From NCBI GenBank assembly GCA_036703315.1, contig DATNPH010000238.1:1-28587 (forward strand): DNA of 28,587 nt, written 5' to 3'. The notes beneath the pieces are model-generated. The model searched no databases and had not been told where the DNA came from. It saw only the letters and a program-made list of their open reading frames with translations. The stretch comes from DATNPH01 sp036703315 (GTDB lineage Bacteria > Cyanobacteriota > Cyanobacteriia > Cyanobacteriales > Coleofasciculaceae). Shown here in pieces: positions 21,333 through 28,516 of this stretch. How positions within the stretch are numbered: position 1 is the stretch's first letter; every line of letters starts with the position of its first letter. A program made the translations under genes and the position numbers.

Positions 21333-22783
21333 CGACAATTAGACGCCAGTACAGTCTACCAAACTGCACGCTTATCTTGGAGGGATTGAGTGACGGTACT
21401 ACCCCAGCTGGTAGTCAGATAGATTCCCGTCCCTTGATGACTATGCTAGTCAACGCGGAATGCAGTTTCAATGGTCAGGAGCAATCACTCAGCGGAGGGC
21501 GTGACTTCTTTGAGAGCCTAGTGAGGTCAGTAAGCCGCTATGCTCAGGAATTCCTCAGTCAAATCCCCCACCCAAAACTACCTGGAGAGCCACCAGAGCT
21601 GGTGTACTTCCAGAAACTCAAGGACAAGAATTTACACCGCTTAACGCTCCAGCCGTCAGCTGACCCTATCCTGGCTGGCACTGGTGCCGGGATGTTACAT
21701 GACTCAGTGTCTCATTCCGCGATCGCGCAGGGGAAACAGGTGCAGATGGATTTGACGACGGTGCAGCTATTTGACTTGGTGGAAGCTATAGACCAGTTTC
21801 TGGCGGATCGGCGAACACTACCTGATATCGGTGTAGCATTGGAGCCAGTACCTCGGCGCTATCGCAGAGCTGACCAGCCTGTGGCGAAGCGGGCGGCACC
21901 CGCAGCGCTGGGAATCACGAGTTTAGCAGTTGCGGCGATCGCATTTTTAGTAGTACCCATTCCACAAGTACGCGACCCCAAACCCTCTACACCACAGCCA
22001 AGTTCCAGTACAACGTCTTCCCCGACGCCAGATGGTCAACGTCAGGCAAACACGACGCCCAAGGCATCACCCCCCCCAGCTTCTGAATTGGAAAAGGTGC
22101 TAACAGCCGCCCCAGAAATTACCGATCCAACAGAGCTACGCTTTTTGCAACGAAGACTTTACAACAAGCTTGATCCAGAGTGGAAGAACCGGGGACAGTT
22201 GAGTCAGAGCTTAGAATATCGTGTCGGCGTCGGTAAAGATGGAGCCATTGTCGGCTATAAGCCAGTCAATGAATTGGCTGGTGGCGATGCAGCCACGAAA
22301 ACACCCTTACCTGACTTGCTCTACATCCCTGCTACAGGAAGTGTTGCCACCTCTGAACCGATTGCTCAATTCCGGGTAGTATTTAGCAATCGAGGCATCC
22401 TGCAAATCAGTCCCTGGCGTGGGTATACGGGTAAACCGACCTTAGGTCCAGAACTTACTGATGCTACTGTAATCAAGGATGTGAACGATAAGCTGTACAA
22501 TCAAATCCGCGAAAACTGGAAAGGAACCCTGACCTTCCCACGGGATTTAACTTACCGAGTTGCGGCTACGAAAGATGCTGTGATTGTTGACTATGAACCA
22601 ACTAATCAACCGGGCTGGGATTACGTTGACCAAACTCCTCTAAATAGCTTAATCAAGCCACAGACACCTGGCAGTGGTAGCGAAAAGGCTGAAGCATTAC
22701 CTCAGGAACCTCTGGCTCAGTTTCGGGTGGTGTTTAAGAACGGTGGGACTTTTGAAGTAAGCCCCTTCCAGGGATACAGGTAG
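21329..22783 (+). CDS. DUF4335 family membrane protein with duplicated C-terminal domain
   Basis: 484 residues. The N-terminal half (1-185) is a cytoplasmic alpha-beta domain opening TIRRQYSLPNCTLILEGLSD, the mark of the cyanobacterial DUF4335 family. One membrane helix (about 192-209) follows, preceded by Arg/Lys-rich sequence (positive-inside), then a Pro/Ser/Thr-rich linker (about 212-250). The remainder is two copies of a domain of about 105-115 residues: copy 1 from 254 (LYNKLDPEW, LEYRVGVGKDGAIVGYKP, AQFRVVFSNRGILQISPWRGY) and copy 2 from about 378 (LYNQIRENW, LTYRVAATKDAVIVDYEP, AQFRVVFKNGGTFEVSPFQGY). The layout matches a TonB-like protein with a tandem periplasmic domain; that is inference from topology. 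Start overlaps the DUF3038 stop; exbD follows 119 bp later. Confidence 0.85.
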   Translation: MTTIRRQYSLPNCTLILEGLSDGTTPAGSQIDSRPLMTMLVNAECSFNGQEQSLSGGRDFFESLVRSVSRYAQEFLSQIPHPKLPGEPPELVYFQKLKDKNLHRLTLQPSADPILAGTGAGMLHDSVSHSAIAQGKQVQMDLTTVQLFDLVEAIDQFLADRRTLPDIGVALEPVPRRYRRADQPVAKRAAPAALGITSLAVAAIAFLVVPIPQVRDPKPSTPQPSSSTTSSPTPDGQRQANTTPKASPPPASELEKVLTAAPEITDPTELRFLQRRLYNKLDPEWKNRGQLSQSLEYRVGVGKDGAIVGYKPVNELAGGDAATKTPLPDLLYIPATGSVATSEPIAQFRVVFSNRGILQISPWRGYTGKPTLGPELTDATVIKDVNDKLYNQIRENWKGTLTFPRDLTYRVAATKDAVIVDYEPTNQPGWDYVDQTPLNSLIKPQTPGSGSEKAEALPQEPLAQFRVVFKNGGTFEVSPFQGYR

Positions 22784-22789
22784 TTATTT

Positions 22790-22904
22790 GTTATTGGTTG
22801 TCTGCTATGTTAGTAATTTCTTCAGACTCTAAGATCACAGCTAATGCTTGGTCTTAGTAGTTCAAAACTAACAACCAATAACCAACCAATAACCAATAAG
22901 CAAT
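22790..22904. repeat. Inverted repeat and AACCAAT heptamers running into the exbD start
   Basis: GTTATTGGTTGT (22790-22801) is the perfect complement of ACAACCAATAAC (22871-22882). The right arm is part of a heptamer array: AACCAAT at 22873, 22884 and 22891 and a variant AAGCAAT at 22898-22904 whose last two bases are the first two of the exbD ATG (22903). There is no Shine-Dalgarno sequence in this leader. Confidence 0.85.
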
Positions 22905-23304
22905 GCGTCTTCCCGATGACTCAGAGGCTCCTTTCCAGATCAACATCGTGCCGATGATTGATGTGCTCTTTTGCGTCCTCGCATTTTTTATCGTTTCGTC
23001 TTTGTATTTAATTCGTTCAGAAGGGCTGCCGGTCAATTTACCAAAAGCCACAACGGCAAAAACTCAGCCCCCGGCTCAAATTGTTGTGACAATCAACGCT
23101 GATGGCAGGATTGCAGTCAATCGTAGATCAATTAGGTTACAGCAACTTGATCAGGCGGTACGCTCTCTTGTAGGTCAAAATCCCGAAGCGTTTGTCGTCA
23201 TCAATGCTGATGAAAGAGTGACGCACGGACGGGTGGTAGGTGTGATTGATCGATTGAATCAAATTCAGGGAGTACGATTAGCGATCGCCGCTCAAAGACA
23301 GTAA
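22903..23304 (+). CDS. ExbD/TolR-type biopolymer transport protein
   Basis: 133 residues, normal for the family. ExbD and TolR sit in the inner membrane and, with ExbB or TolQ, use the proton gradient to drive TonB or TolA. It has a short cytoplasmic N-terminus, a single membrane helix (about 14-36) with the proton-path aspartate in PMIDVLFCVLAFFIV (Asp20, matching E. coli ExbD Asp25), and a periplasmic domain with NLPKATTAK, VTINADGRIAVNRR and VVINADERVTHGRVVGVID. All features of a working ExbD are present. No ExbB/TolQ gene is in the window. It follows DUF3038 and DUF4335 on the same strand, and faces the peptidoglycan synthase gene (20 bp between stops). The leader is a heptamer repeat with no ribosome site. 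Confidence 0.95.
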   Translation: MRLPDDSEAPFQINIVPMIDVLFCVLAFFIVSSLYLIRSEGLPVNLPKATTAKTQPPAQIVVTINADGRIAVNRRSIRLQQLDQAVRSLVGQNPEAFVVINADERVTHGRVVGVIDRLNQIQGVRLAIAAQRQ

Positions 23305-23324
23305 ATGCTCAGGGTTAGTACCCA

Positions 23325-25580
23325 TTACTGAATTATTTGACGCATATAACTTCCCCATAACTGTGCGGCTTGTCCACTACTTCCTCGTGTGGGTGCGGGT
23401 TTATCATTGCCCAGCCAGATGCCAGTAACTATCTGACGGCTGGGAATATAGCCAACAAACCAGAGGTCAACGTTATCGTTAGTAGTACCCGTTTTACCCG
23501 CCTCTCCCAGTCCTAAAGAAGCAGCACGACCGGTTCCACCTTGTACGACGCCTCGCAGCATATCAGTCATGGTGTCTGCCACACTCGGTTGCAGCACCTG
23601 CCTATTCATCCCGGAGTCTTTTTTGTCCTCATAAATCACGCGGCAGGTTTTGGGGTTTTTAAAATCCTTGCAATCACTACTGTCTAGAATCCGCTTAATA
23701 GCATGGGCACGATTGAAGACGCCGTTATTTGCCAGGGTAGCGAAGGCACCGGTCAACTCCAAGACACTGACCTCGCTTTGACCGAGTACTAAGCCGGGTA
23801 CGGGATTGAGTTTCGATGTGATGCCTAGGCGTCGAGCCATCTGCACCACCCTATCTAGACCGACATCCTGAGCAACTCGCAGGGCGATCGCGTTTTCTGA
23901 CAAAGCGATGCCCGTATACATATTTACACTGCCTGCGCCTGCGCGTTCACAGCCCCGAAATTGTTGACTTTGCCAGACAAGCGGAGCGCAGGAATAGGCT
24001 GTTGTCGGTGGGATGCCTTTCTCAATCGCGGCGGCATAGGCAAAAATCTTGAAGGTAGACCCTGGCTGTCGTAAACCCTGAGTGGCACGATTAAACTGAC
24101 TTTGTTGATAGTCTGCGCCGCCAGTGAGTGCCATGATTTCGCCATTACTGGTGTTAAGCGTTGCTAGAGCACCCTGAGAGTAGCCGTAAATCCCCCCATT
24201 ACTATCAACAGAGTTACGTATAGCCGCTTCTGCCTTGGCCTGAGCTTGAAGATCTAGAGCCGTTTCGACAATAAAGTTACCTTCTTGAGCCAACTGGTCT
24301 CCGAGTAAGGCACGCAGTTCATCAAAAACGTAGTCGTAGAAGTAGGGTGCCTTGGTACTGGCAAGGAATTCACGAGCTTTAGGGCTGACTTCAATACGCG
24401 ATCGCCTGGCTTGGTTGGCTTCCTGCTCACTAATCATCCCCGCCCCACGCATGCGAGTGATGACGCGATCGCGGTATCTCAGTGCCGTATTGTAATCCTT
24501 AATCGGGTTAAATCTGTTGGGCGCAGGCAAAATAGCTACCAGCGTCGCGGCTTCTGAGAGAGTTAAATTCTTTGCTGATTTATTAAAATAAAACTGAGCG
24601 GCATCTTCAAACCCATAAGCCTCAATGCCTAAGTAGACGCGGTTTAAATAGGTTTTTAAGATGGTGTCTTTACTGTAGAACGTCTCTAGCTTCAGGGCGA
24701 CAATTGCCTCTCTCAGCTTTCTTCCAGAATTATCTTCTCTTCCTACATACTCAGTAAACAGACTTCGAGCCACCTGTTGGGTGATCGTGCTAGCCCCTTC
24801 ACGAATCCCTCCACCTCGGACATTCGTCACTACTGCCCGCAAAATTCCATACGGATCTACCCCAAAGTGCCAGTAAAAGCGGCTGTCTTCTGAGGCAATC
24901 AGTGCTTTGGGCAGGAAAGGAGAAAAGTCTGATACTCGGTTGAGTTCTCTATGAGATGTTGTCCGAGGTTGCCGTAGGGGAGTCTCGTCACTTGATAAGA
25001 TAACGGCTGGTCCTTGAACACCTAGTGGCAAGGGTCGCACCGGCACTTTTAACCACTCTATGCCGATCACTAATACCAACAAAGCCGTCAAGCCACCGAT
25101 ACCGTAAAGACCATAACGAATCCCCCGGATATACCAAGGCGGTGGATCGACGTACTGAAGCCGCACGGATGCTGCCAGTTCCGGTGGCCCGATGGTGAGG
25201 ATATCACCGTGGCGCAGGACTAGGGAAGGGAGTCGGCGCTTCCCCCGATAAATTCCGTTGGTGGAATTTTCATCTTTAATGAGAAAGCTGCTCTGACGAC
25301 GTCCATAGCGCTCTAAGGACAGATGAATCTGACTAACTACTGGGTTTTTGACAACAATGTCGCAGGATTTGGAACTGCGTCCCAGCAAGTAGCGCTCTCC
25401 GATCAGGGGGTAGACTTCGGCTTTAGGCGCACCGGCATCTTGCACCCAAAGTTCAGGCACTCTGGCATTGGGCTTGAGTGCCAATGCCTGAAAGTTTACT
25501 TTCGCGTGAATTGTTTGTACCGCCTGAGTTATTTGACCGAGCAGTGTTTTCGGCGGTTGTTGGGGCTGGGGAGAACTCAT
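23325..25580 (-). CDS. Class A penicillin-binding protein with N-terminal FHA domain
   Basis: 751 residues from ATG 25580; the frame stays open to a TTG at 25700, but the first 40 residues of that longer form look random. Bifunctional peptidoglycan synthase. FHA domain (about 60-140) with the phosphothreonine-binding pattern LLGRSSKSCDIVV, SQIHLSLE and STNGIY; one membrane helix (157-175); GT51 glycosyltransferase with catalytic Glu231 in IASEDSRFYWHFGVDPYG and GASTITQQVAR; transpeptidase with Ser508 in PGSTFK, the SEN triad and KTG (696-698). Every catalytic motif is intact. The FHA domain lies on the cytoplasmic side, so a Ser/Thr kinase could tune wall synthesis through it. It converges with exbD and lies next to an IS element inserted upstream of its start. 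Confidence 0.96.
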   Translation of the reverse strand: MSSPQPQQPPKTLLGQITQAVQTIHAKVNFQALALKPNARVPELWVQDAGAPKAEVYPLIGERYLLGRSSKSCDIVVKNPVVSQIHLSLERYGRRQSSFLIKDENSTNGIYRGKRRLPSLVLRHGDILTIGPPELAASVRLQYVDPPPWYIRGIRYGLYGIGGLTALLVLVIGIEWLKVPVRPLPLGVQGPAVILSSDETPLRQPRTTSHRELNRVSDFSPFLPKALIASEDSRFYWHFGVDPYGILRAVVTNVRGGGIREGASTITQQVARSLFTEYVGREDNSGRKLREAIVALKLETFYSKDTILKTYLNRVYLGIEAYGFEDAAQFYFNKSAKNLTLSEAATLVAILPAPNRFNPIKDYNTALRYRDRVITRMRGAGMISEQEANQARRSRIEVSPKAREFLASTKAPYFYDYVFDELRALLGDQLAQEGNFIVETALDLQAQAKAEAAIRNSVDSNGGIYGYSQGALATLNTSNGEIMALTGGADYQQSQFNRATQGLRQPGSTFKIFAYAAAIEKGIPPTTAYSCAPLVWQSQQFRGCERAGAGSVNMYTGIALSENAIALRVAQDVGLDRVVQMARRLGITSKLNPVPGLVLGQSEVSVLELTGAFATLANNGVFNRAHAIKRILDSSDCKDFKNPKTCRVIYEDKKDSGMNRQVLQPSVADTMTDMLRGVVQGGTGRAASLGLGEAGKTGTTNDNVDLWFVGYIPSRQIVTGIWLGNDKPAPTRGSSGQAAQLWGSYMRQIIQ

Positions 25581-25864
25581 TTTTAAACGAGGGAGCTTTC
25601 GGCTTTGTAGCTCTTGAATTATTCTACTCGCAACCCTCAGGGAGACGTTGTTAGTTGCGATTTCTGAAGCGTTGCGATCGCTTACTGTAAGACCTAACAA
25701 GCTAGCATTGTCTGCCGCTCATAGCAATGCCCATACTGATGCTGTGTTAACTCTTGTCGGGGCATTTCTACGGTTGGCATCAGTAAGATGCTCAGGGCAG
25801 CCTAGGTTACAGCACTACAGAGTCAACGTCAAATCACCAAACAAGCGATGAACACGAACATGAA

Positions 25865-27154
25865 CTACTCCGACCTGCTAACGCTGAGGTCGGAGTTTCC
25901 AACCTCAGCAGCAGATTGTCGTTTTTGACGCTTCTTCGTCCCTAGTTGCCGCATACTTCCGCAATTGGTAGAGCTAGGCGACTCTGCGACTAAAGAGGAC
26001 AGTTCCTGCCCCCTTGCCCAAATCAAATTAACTTGGGCTGCATTAACATCTCTATCTTCTGTGTGGTTGCAGTCAGGATTGGAGCAAATGTGCATTCTGT
26101 CTGCTAATGTTTTAGGCGTTAATTCCCAACATTTTGCACACCGCTGAGTAGGTTTAATTGTTTGAGTTGGAGACTCCACATAGAATCCTCCTGCCTCAAC
26201 CAATTTGTACTCCAGCATTTGCCCAATCATTCCAAAGCCAACATCTAAGATTGAACGGTTAAGCCCTGACTTTTGAGCTTCCCGTTTACCTTTTTTGGCT
26301 TTAGCTGTCATCCCTTTGACATTTAACTTTTCGCCAGCAACTAGGCTATTACTGCTAACTATGTTGCTGGTTGTTTTGTGTAACCAATCTTCTCTTTGAC
26401 GGGTTACTTTTCGCTGTAACTGCGAAACTCTTTGACGCTCACACCTCCATCTTCGTGAGGCTTTTACCTTCTTTTTAAAATTAGGTGAACGCTTTCGGCG
26501 TAACTTTTTGGATGCTGCCTTGACTTGACGTTGACCTTCCTTGATGAAGTCAGGTTTAGCTATTTTCTCGCCAGTCGAAAGAGTAATCGCATCCTGGCAG
26601 CCCAGGTCAATTCCAACAGATGCAATGCCCGTTTCTCGAACAGGGTTGCATTTTACCGTAATGGATGCAAACCATGCTCCATTGCGGTACATGATGGTGC
26701 AAGTGGTAGGGACTCGCCATGTTCTTGCCTGTCCACGCATCTGAATTCTACCCAAATTAGTAATATTCAGATGTCCGTTTTTCCCATCCGTCTCAGCCTT
26801 CCAGCCTGCCTTGCATGGGTAAGTCCAGCCACCATAGCGACGGGATGCTTTGAATTTCGGATATCCTCCTAAGCCTTTAAAGAACCGATGATACGCAAAA
26901 TCTACCCGCTTTAAAGTAGCTTGCAGAGCATGAGAGCCTAAGAGCTTATACTCTGTCCAAACTTGTTTAAAATCAGGTAGACAATTCTGTTGTTCTAGGT
27001 AATTAACAGAATGACCAAACTTTTGATATTGAGTCTTTCTGTTGTACACGGCAGCATTATACAAAGCACAATGCAGCCTCCGCCAATAGTGAAGCGTCTT
27101 CTCCTGTTGGCGATTTGGGTAAAGCTTAAAAGTTGTGCGCCGTGTTGTTACCAT
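25865..27154 (-). CDS. tnpB: TnpB, RNA-guided nuclease of an IS200/IS605 element
   Basis: 429 residues, full length (typical 380-430). TnpB is an RNA-guided DNA nuclease, ancestor of Cas12, that helps keep the element in place. RuvC-like active site: Asp183 in VGIDLGCQD, Glu275 in VAGEKLNVKGM, and DRD at 367-369 in TEDRDVNAAQ. Zinc finger: Cys339-x2-Cys342 and Cys357-x4-Cys362. The N-terminus (TTFKLYPNRQQEKTL) and the basic KKLRRKRSPNFKKKVKASRR region are family-typical. No stop or frameshift, and all catalytic residues are present, so it is probably active. The tail after 380 is charged and less conserved, and its last codons lie in the terminal hairpin. ATG 27154 overlaps, on the opposite strand, an ATG of the tnpA frame at 27153. 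Confidence 0.95.
   Translation of the reverse strand: MVTTRRTTFKLYPNRQQEKTLHYWRRLHCALYNAAVYNRKTQYQKFGHSVNYLEQQNCLPDFKQVWTEYKLLGSHALQATLKRVDFAYHRFFKGLGGYPKFKASRRYGGWTYPCKAGWKAETDGKNGHLNITNLGRIQMRGQARTWRVPTTCTIMYRNGAWFASITVKCNPVRETGIASVGIDLGCQDAITLSTGEKIAKPDFIKEGQRQVKAASKKLRRKRSPNFKKKVKASRRWRCERQRVSQLQRKVTRQREDWLHKTTSNIVSSNSLVAGEKLNVKGMTAKAKKGKREAQKSGLNRSILDVGFGMIGQMLEYKLVEAGGFYVESPTQTIKPTQRCAKCWELTPKTLADRMHICSNPDCNHTEDRDVNAAQVNLIWARGQELSSLVAESPSSTNCGSMRQLGTKKRQKRQSAAEVGNSDLSVSRSE
25867..25896 (-). ncRNA. Hairpin at the tnpB 3-prime end, likely part of the guide (omega) RNA and right end
   Basis: ACTCCGACCT (25867-25876) pairs perfectly with AGGTCGGAGT (25887-25896), ten-base loop, overlapping the last codons of tnpB. 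In characterised IS200/IS605 elements the omega RNA comes from the tnpB 3-prime end and right end, with the guide taken from the flank. The RNA would be read on the minus strand and its guide from bases left of about 25840. Its exact ends are not visible. Confidence 0.4.
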
Positions 27155-27182
27155 GAGGAAATTATATCAATCGGTCGAACAA

Positions 27183-27596
27183 ATGGAAACTATTTACCGC
27201 AAAGGAGCGCACTGTGTTTTCTCTATCCAGTTGCACAGCTATTTCGTCACGGCTTACCGCCGAGATTGCCTCACACAAAAAATGGCTGAACGCTTCCAAG
27301 AAGTTGCAGCCAATGTACTAGTAAACAACAAATGCATTTTGCTCGAATGCAAAGGGGAAGGTAATCACATCCACTTACTGTTAGATATCCACCCAGACAA
27401 CAATATCTCAACGTTGCTAGGGTCAATCAAGTCTGCAACAAGTCGCATTCTCCGCAAAGAGTTTGAATCTGAGCTAAGACCTCACTTTAAAAACTGGAGC
27501 AAGGGACTGTGGGGCGACCAGCTTTATATCCGCTCTGCTGGAGGCGCACCTCTTAAAATTCTTGAGGAATATATCCAGTCTCACAGCCGGGGGTGA
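27183..27596 (+). CDS. tnpA: TnpA, Y1 (HUH) transposase of an IS200/IS605 element
   Basis: 137 residues from ATG 27183; the same frame has an ATG at 27153 and GTG at 27135, but the family opens like METIYRKGAHCVFSIQLHSY, so 27183 fits best. TnpA cuts and joins single-stranded element ends via a tyrosine. The HUH metal site is seen as HIH in EGNHIHLLLDIHP, the catalytic Tyr in LKILEEYIQSH near the C-terminus, and the conserved LWGDQLYIRSAGG between them. All needed residues are intact. It runs divergently from tnpB, and its 3-prime end is followed by two hairpins of the element's left end. Confidence 0.93.
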   Translation: METIYRKGAHCVFSIQLHSYFVTAYRRDCLTQKMAERFQEVAANVLVNNKCILLECKGEGNHIHLLLDIHPDNNISTLLGSIKSATSRILRKEFESELRPHFKNWSKGLWGDQLYIRSAGGAPLKILEEYIQSHSRG

Positions 27597-27599
27597 TTA

Positions 27600-27624
27600 G
27601 GGGAACTCCGTACCTCCGTTCCCC
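27600..27624. repeat. Subterminal hairpin 1 of the IS200/IS605 element
   Basis: GGGGAAC (27600-27606) pairs with GTTCCCC (27618-27624), 11-base loop, four bases past the tnpA stop. Confidence 0.7.
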
Positions 27625-27629
27625 CGCTA

Positions 27630-27657
27630 CCCCTCCCTGCTTGCGCTGAGGGAGGGG
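27630..27657. repeat. Subterminal hairpin 2 of the IS200/IS605 element
   Basis: CCCCTCCCT (27630-27638) pairs perfectly with AGGGAGGGG (27649-27657), ten-base loop. Probably the left-end stem recognised by TnpA, and it may also end tnpA transcription. The AGGGAGGGG arm could act as a ribosome site for the next gene, though 11 bases is far. Confidence 0.7.
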
Positions 27658-27668
27658 ATTGCCGCGAA

Positions 27669-28487
27669 GTGTTCAAGGCGATCGCTGAGAACCCGTTTCT
27701 CCATTTCAAGGCTCGCAGCCTTTTTGTTGTTGGTTTTTTTATATCGCTTGCGACTGACATTGCCCTTGGGCTACTTTGCGAGTTCAGCGGATTTAGTCCT
27801 AAAGATCCAATTTTTGTGCCAATTGTCTACACTCTGACATTCGTTTTGCTGTCTGTTTGGGCAAGACAACACTTATGCCGTTTACAAATCAACTTCAAGC
27901 GCCTCATTGGTTATCTTCCAAATAACTATTCCTGGTTACCAACAGTTGCCCTTATTATTGCTATCTTGCTGTTCTCACTAGGTTCTGGACAGCTTTTTTA
28001 TTACATCCTGTCATTTCCTGCCCCTACGCTAGTTGACTCACTACTCCAACAAAAAACTTTTCTATCTAACTCCGATACCCTTGCACCACTCCTGCACAAC
28101 TTACTGATAGTTATTGTTGTCACTTTGGTGGCTCCTATAACTGAAGAATTGATTTTTCGAGGTATCCTTCTACACCGATGGGCAATAAAATGGGGAGTCA
28201 CACCAGGACTGTTACTTTCTACTAGCTTATTTGCAGTTTTTCATGCCAACATTATTGGCTTGTTTGTATTCGGCTTGATGATGGCGCTACTTTACATCAG
28301 AACCCGCACATTAATTGTTCCCATCGTGTGTCATGCTCTAAACAACTTTATTGTGATCGGACTAGAATTAGTTTCAACAACTTCTAACACTGTTGAACCA
28401 ACTGATTTATTAGAACAACTCCACTCTTATTGGTGGGTTGGCGTTGTATACAGCCTTTTTCAGGCTAGTGAGATACGAATGGTATGA
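27669..28487 (+). CDS. CPBP-family intramembrane metalloprotease (CAAX protease and bacteriocin-processing type)
   Basis: 272 residues from GTG 27669. CPBP (Abi) proteins are membrane proteases with three signature motifs, all visible: PITEELIFRGILLHRW (Glu-Glu-x3-Arg), FAVFHAN, and HALNNF. About seven hydrophobic helices are seen. In bacteria their roles include bacteriocin self-immunity and processing of membrane proteins; this one's substrate is unknown. The frame is open upstream to the tnpA stop, and the GTG lies inside or against the left end of the IS, so the original start may have been lost or replaced; the first residues (FKAIAENPFLHF) look like normal protein. The C-terminus (SLFQASEIRMV) stops after a final membrane stretch and may also be changed by the transposase that begins 30 bp later. 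Confidence 0.85.
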   Translation: MFKAIAENPFLHFKARSLFVVGFFISLATDIALGLLCEFSGFSPKDPIFVPIVYTLTFVLLSVWARQHLCRLQINFKRLIGYLPNNYSWLPTVALIIAILLFSLGSGQLFYYILSFPAPTLVDSLLQQKTFLSNSDTLAPLLHNLLIVIVVTLVAPITEELIFRGILLHRWAIKWGVTPGLLLSTSLFAVFHANIIGLFVFGLMMALLYIRTRTLIVPIVCHALNNFIVIGLELVSTTSNTVEPTDLLEQLHSYWWVGVVYSLFQASEIRMV

Positions 28488-28516
28488 TTTAGATGTTCAA
28501 TTTTATTTGAATTAGA

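Larger units (their letters stand above)
25840..27668. mobile_element. IS200/IS605-family element with both genes intact (boundaries approximate)
   Basis: Divergent tnpA (plus) and tnpB (minus) meet at their starts, with their 3-prime ends pointing outward, the IS608-like arrangement. Beyond the tnpB stop is a 10-bp hairpin (25867-25896); beyond the tnpA stop are two strong hairpins (27600-27624 and 27630-27657), fitting the subterminal stems that the Y1 transposase binds. This family makes no terminal inverted repeats or target duplication, so exact ends cannot be set from one copy; I place them around 25840 and 27668. Confidence 0.82.

Noticed and set aside
25581..25700. 40-residue N-terminal extension of the penicillin-binding protein
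   Set aside because: Starts at TTG with no ribosome site, and the sequence is unlike the Pro/Gln-rich start MSSPQPQQPPKTLLG at ATG 25580.
25648..25851. 67-codon plus-strand frame left of the IS200/IS605 element
   Set aside because: Weak start, no ribosome site, no family, and it spans the upstream region of the penicillin-binding protein gene and the IS flank.
25840..27668. Target-site duplication around the IS200/IS605 element
   Set aside because: This family does not create one, and no matching pair was seen at the ends.
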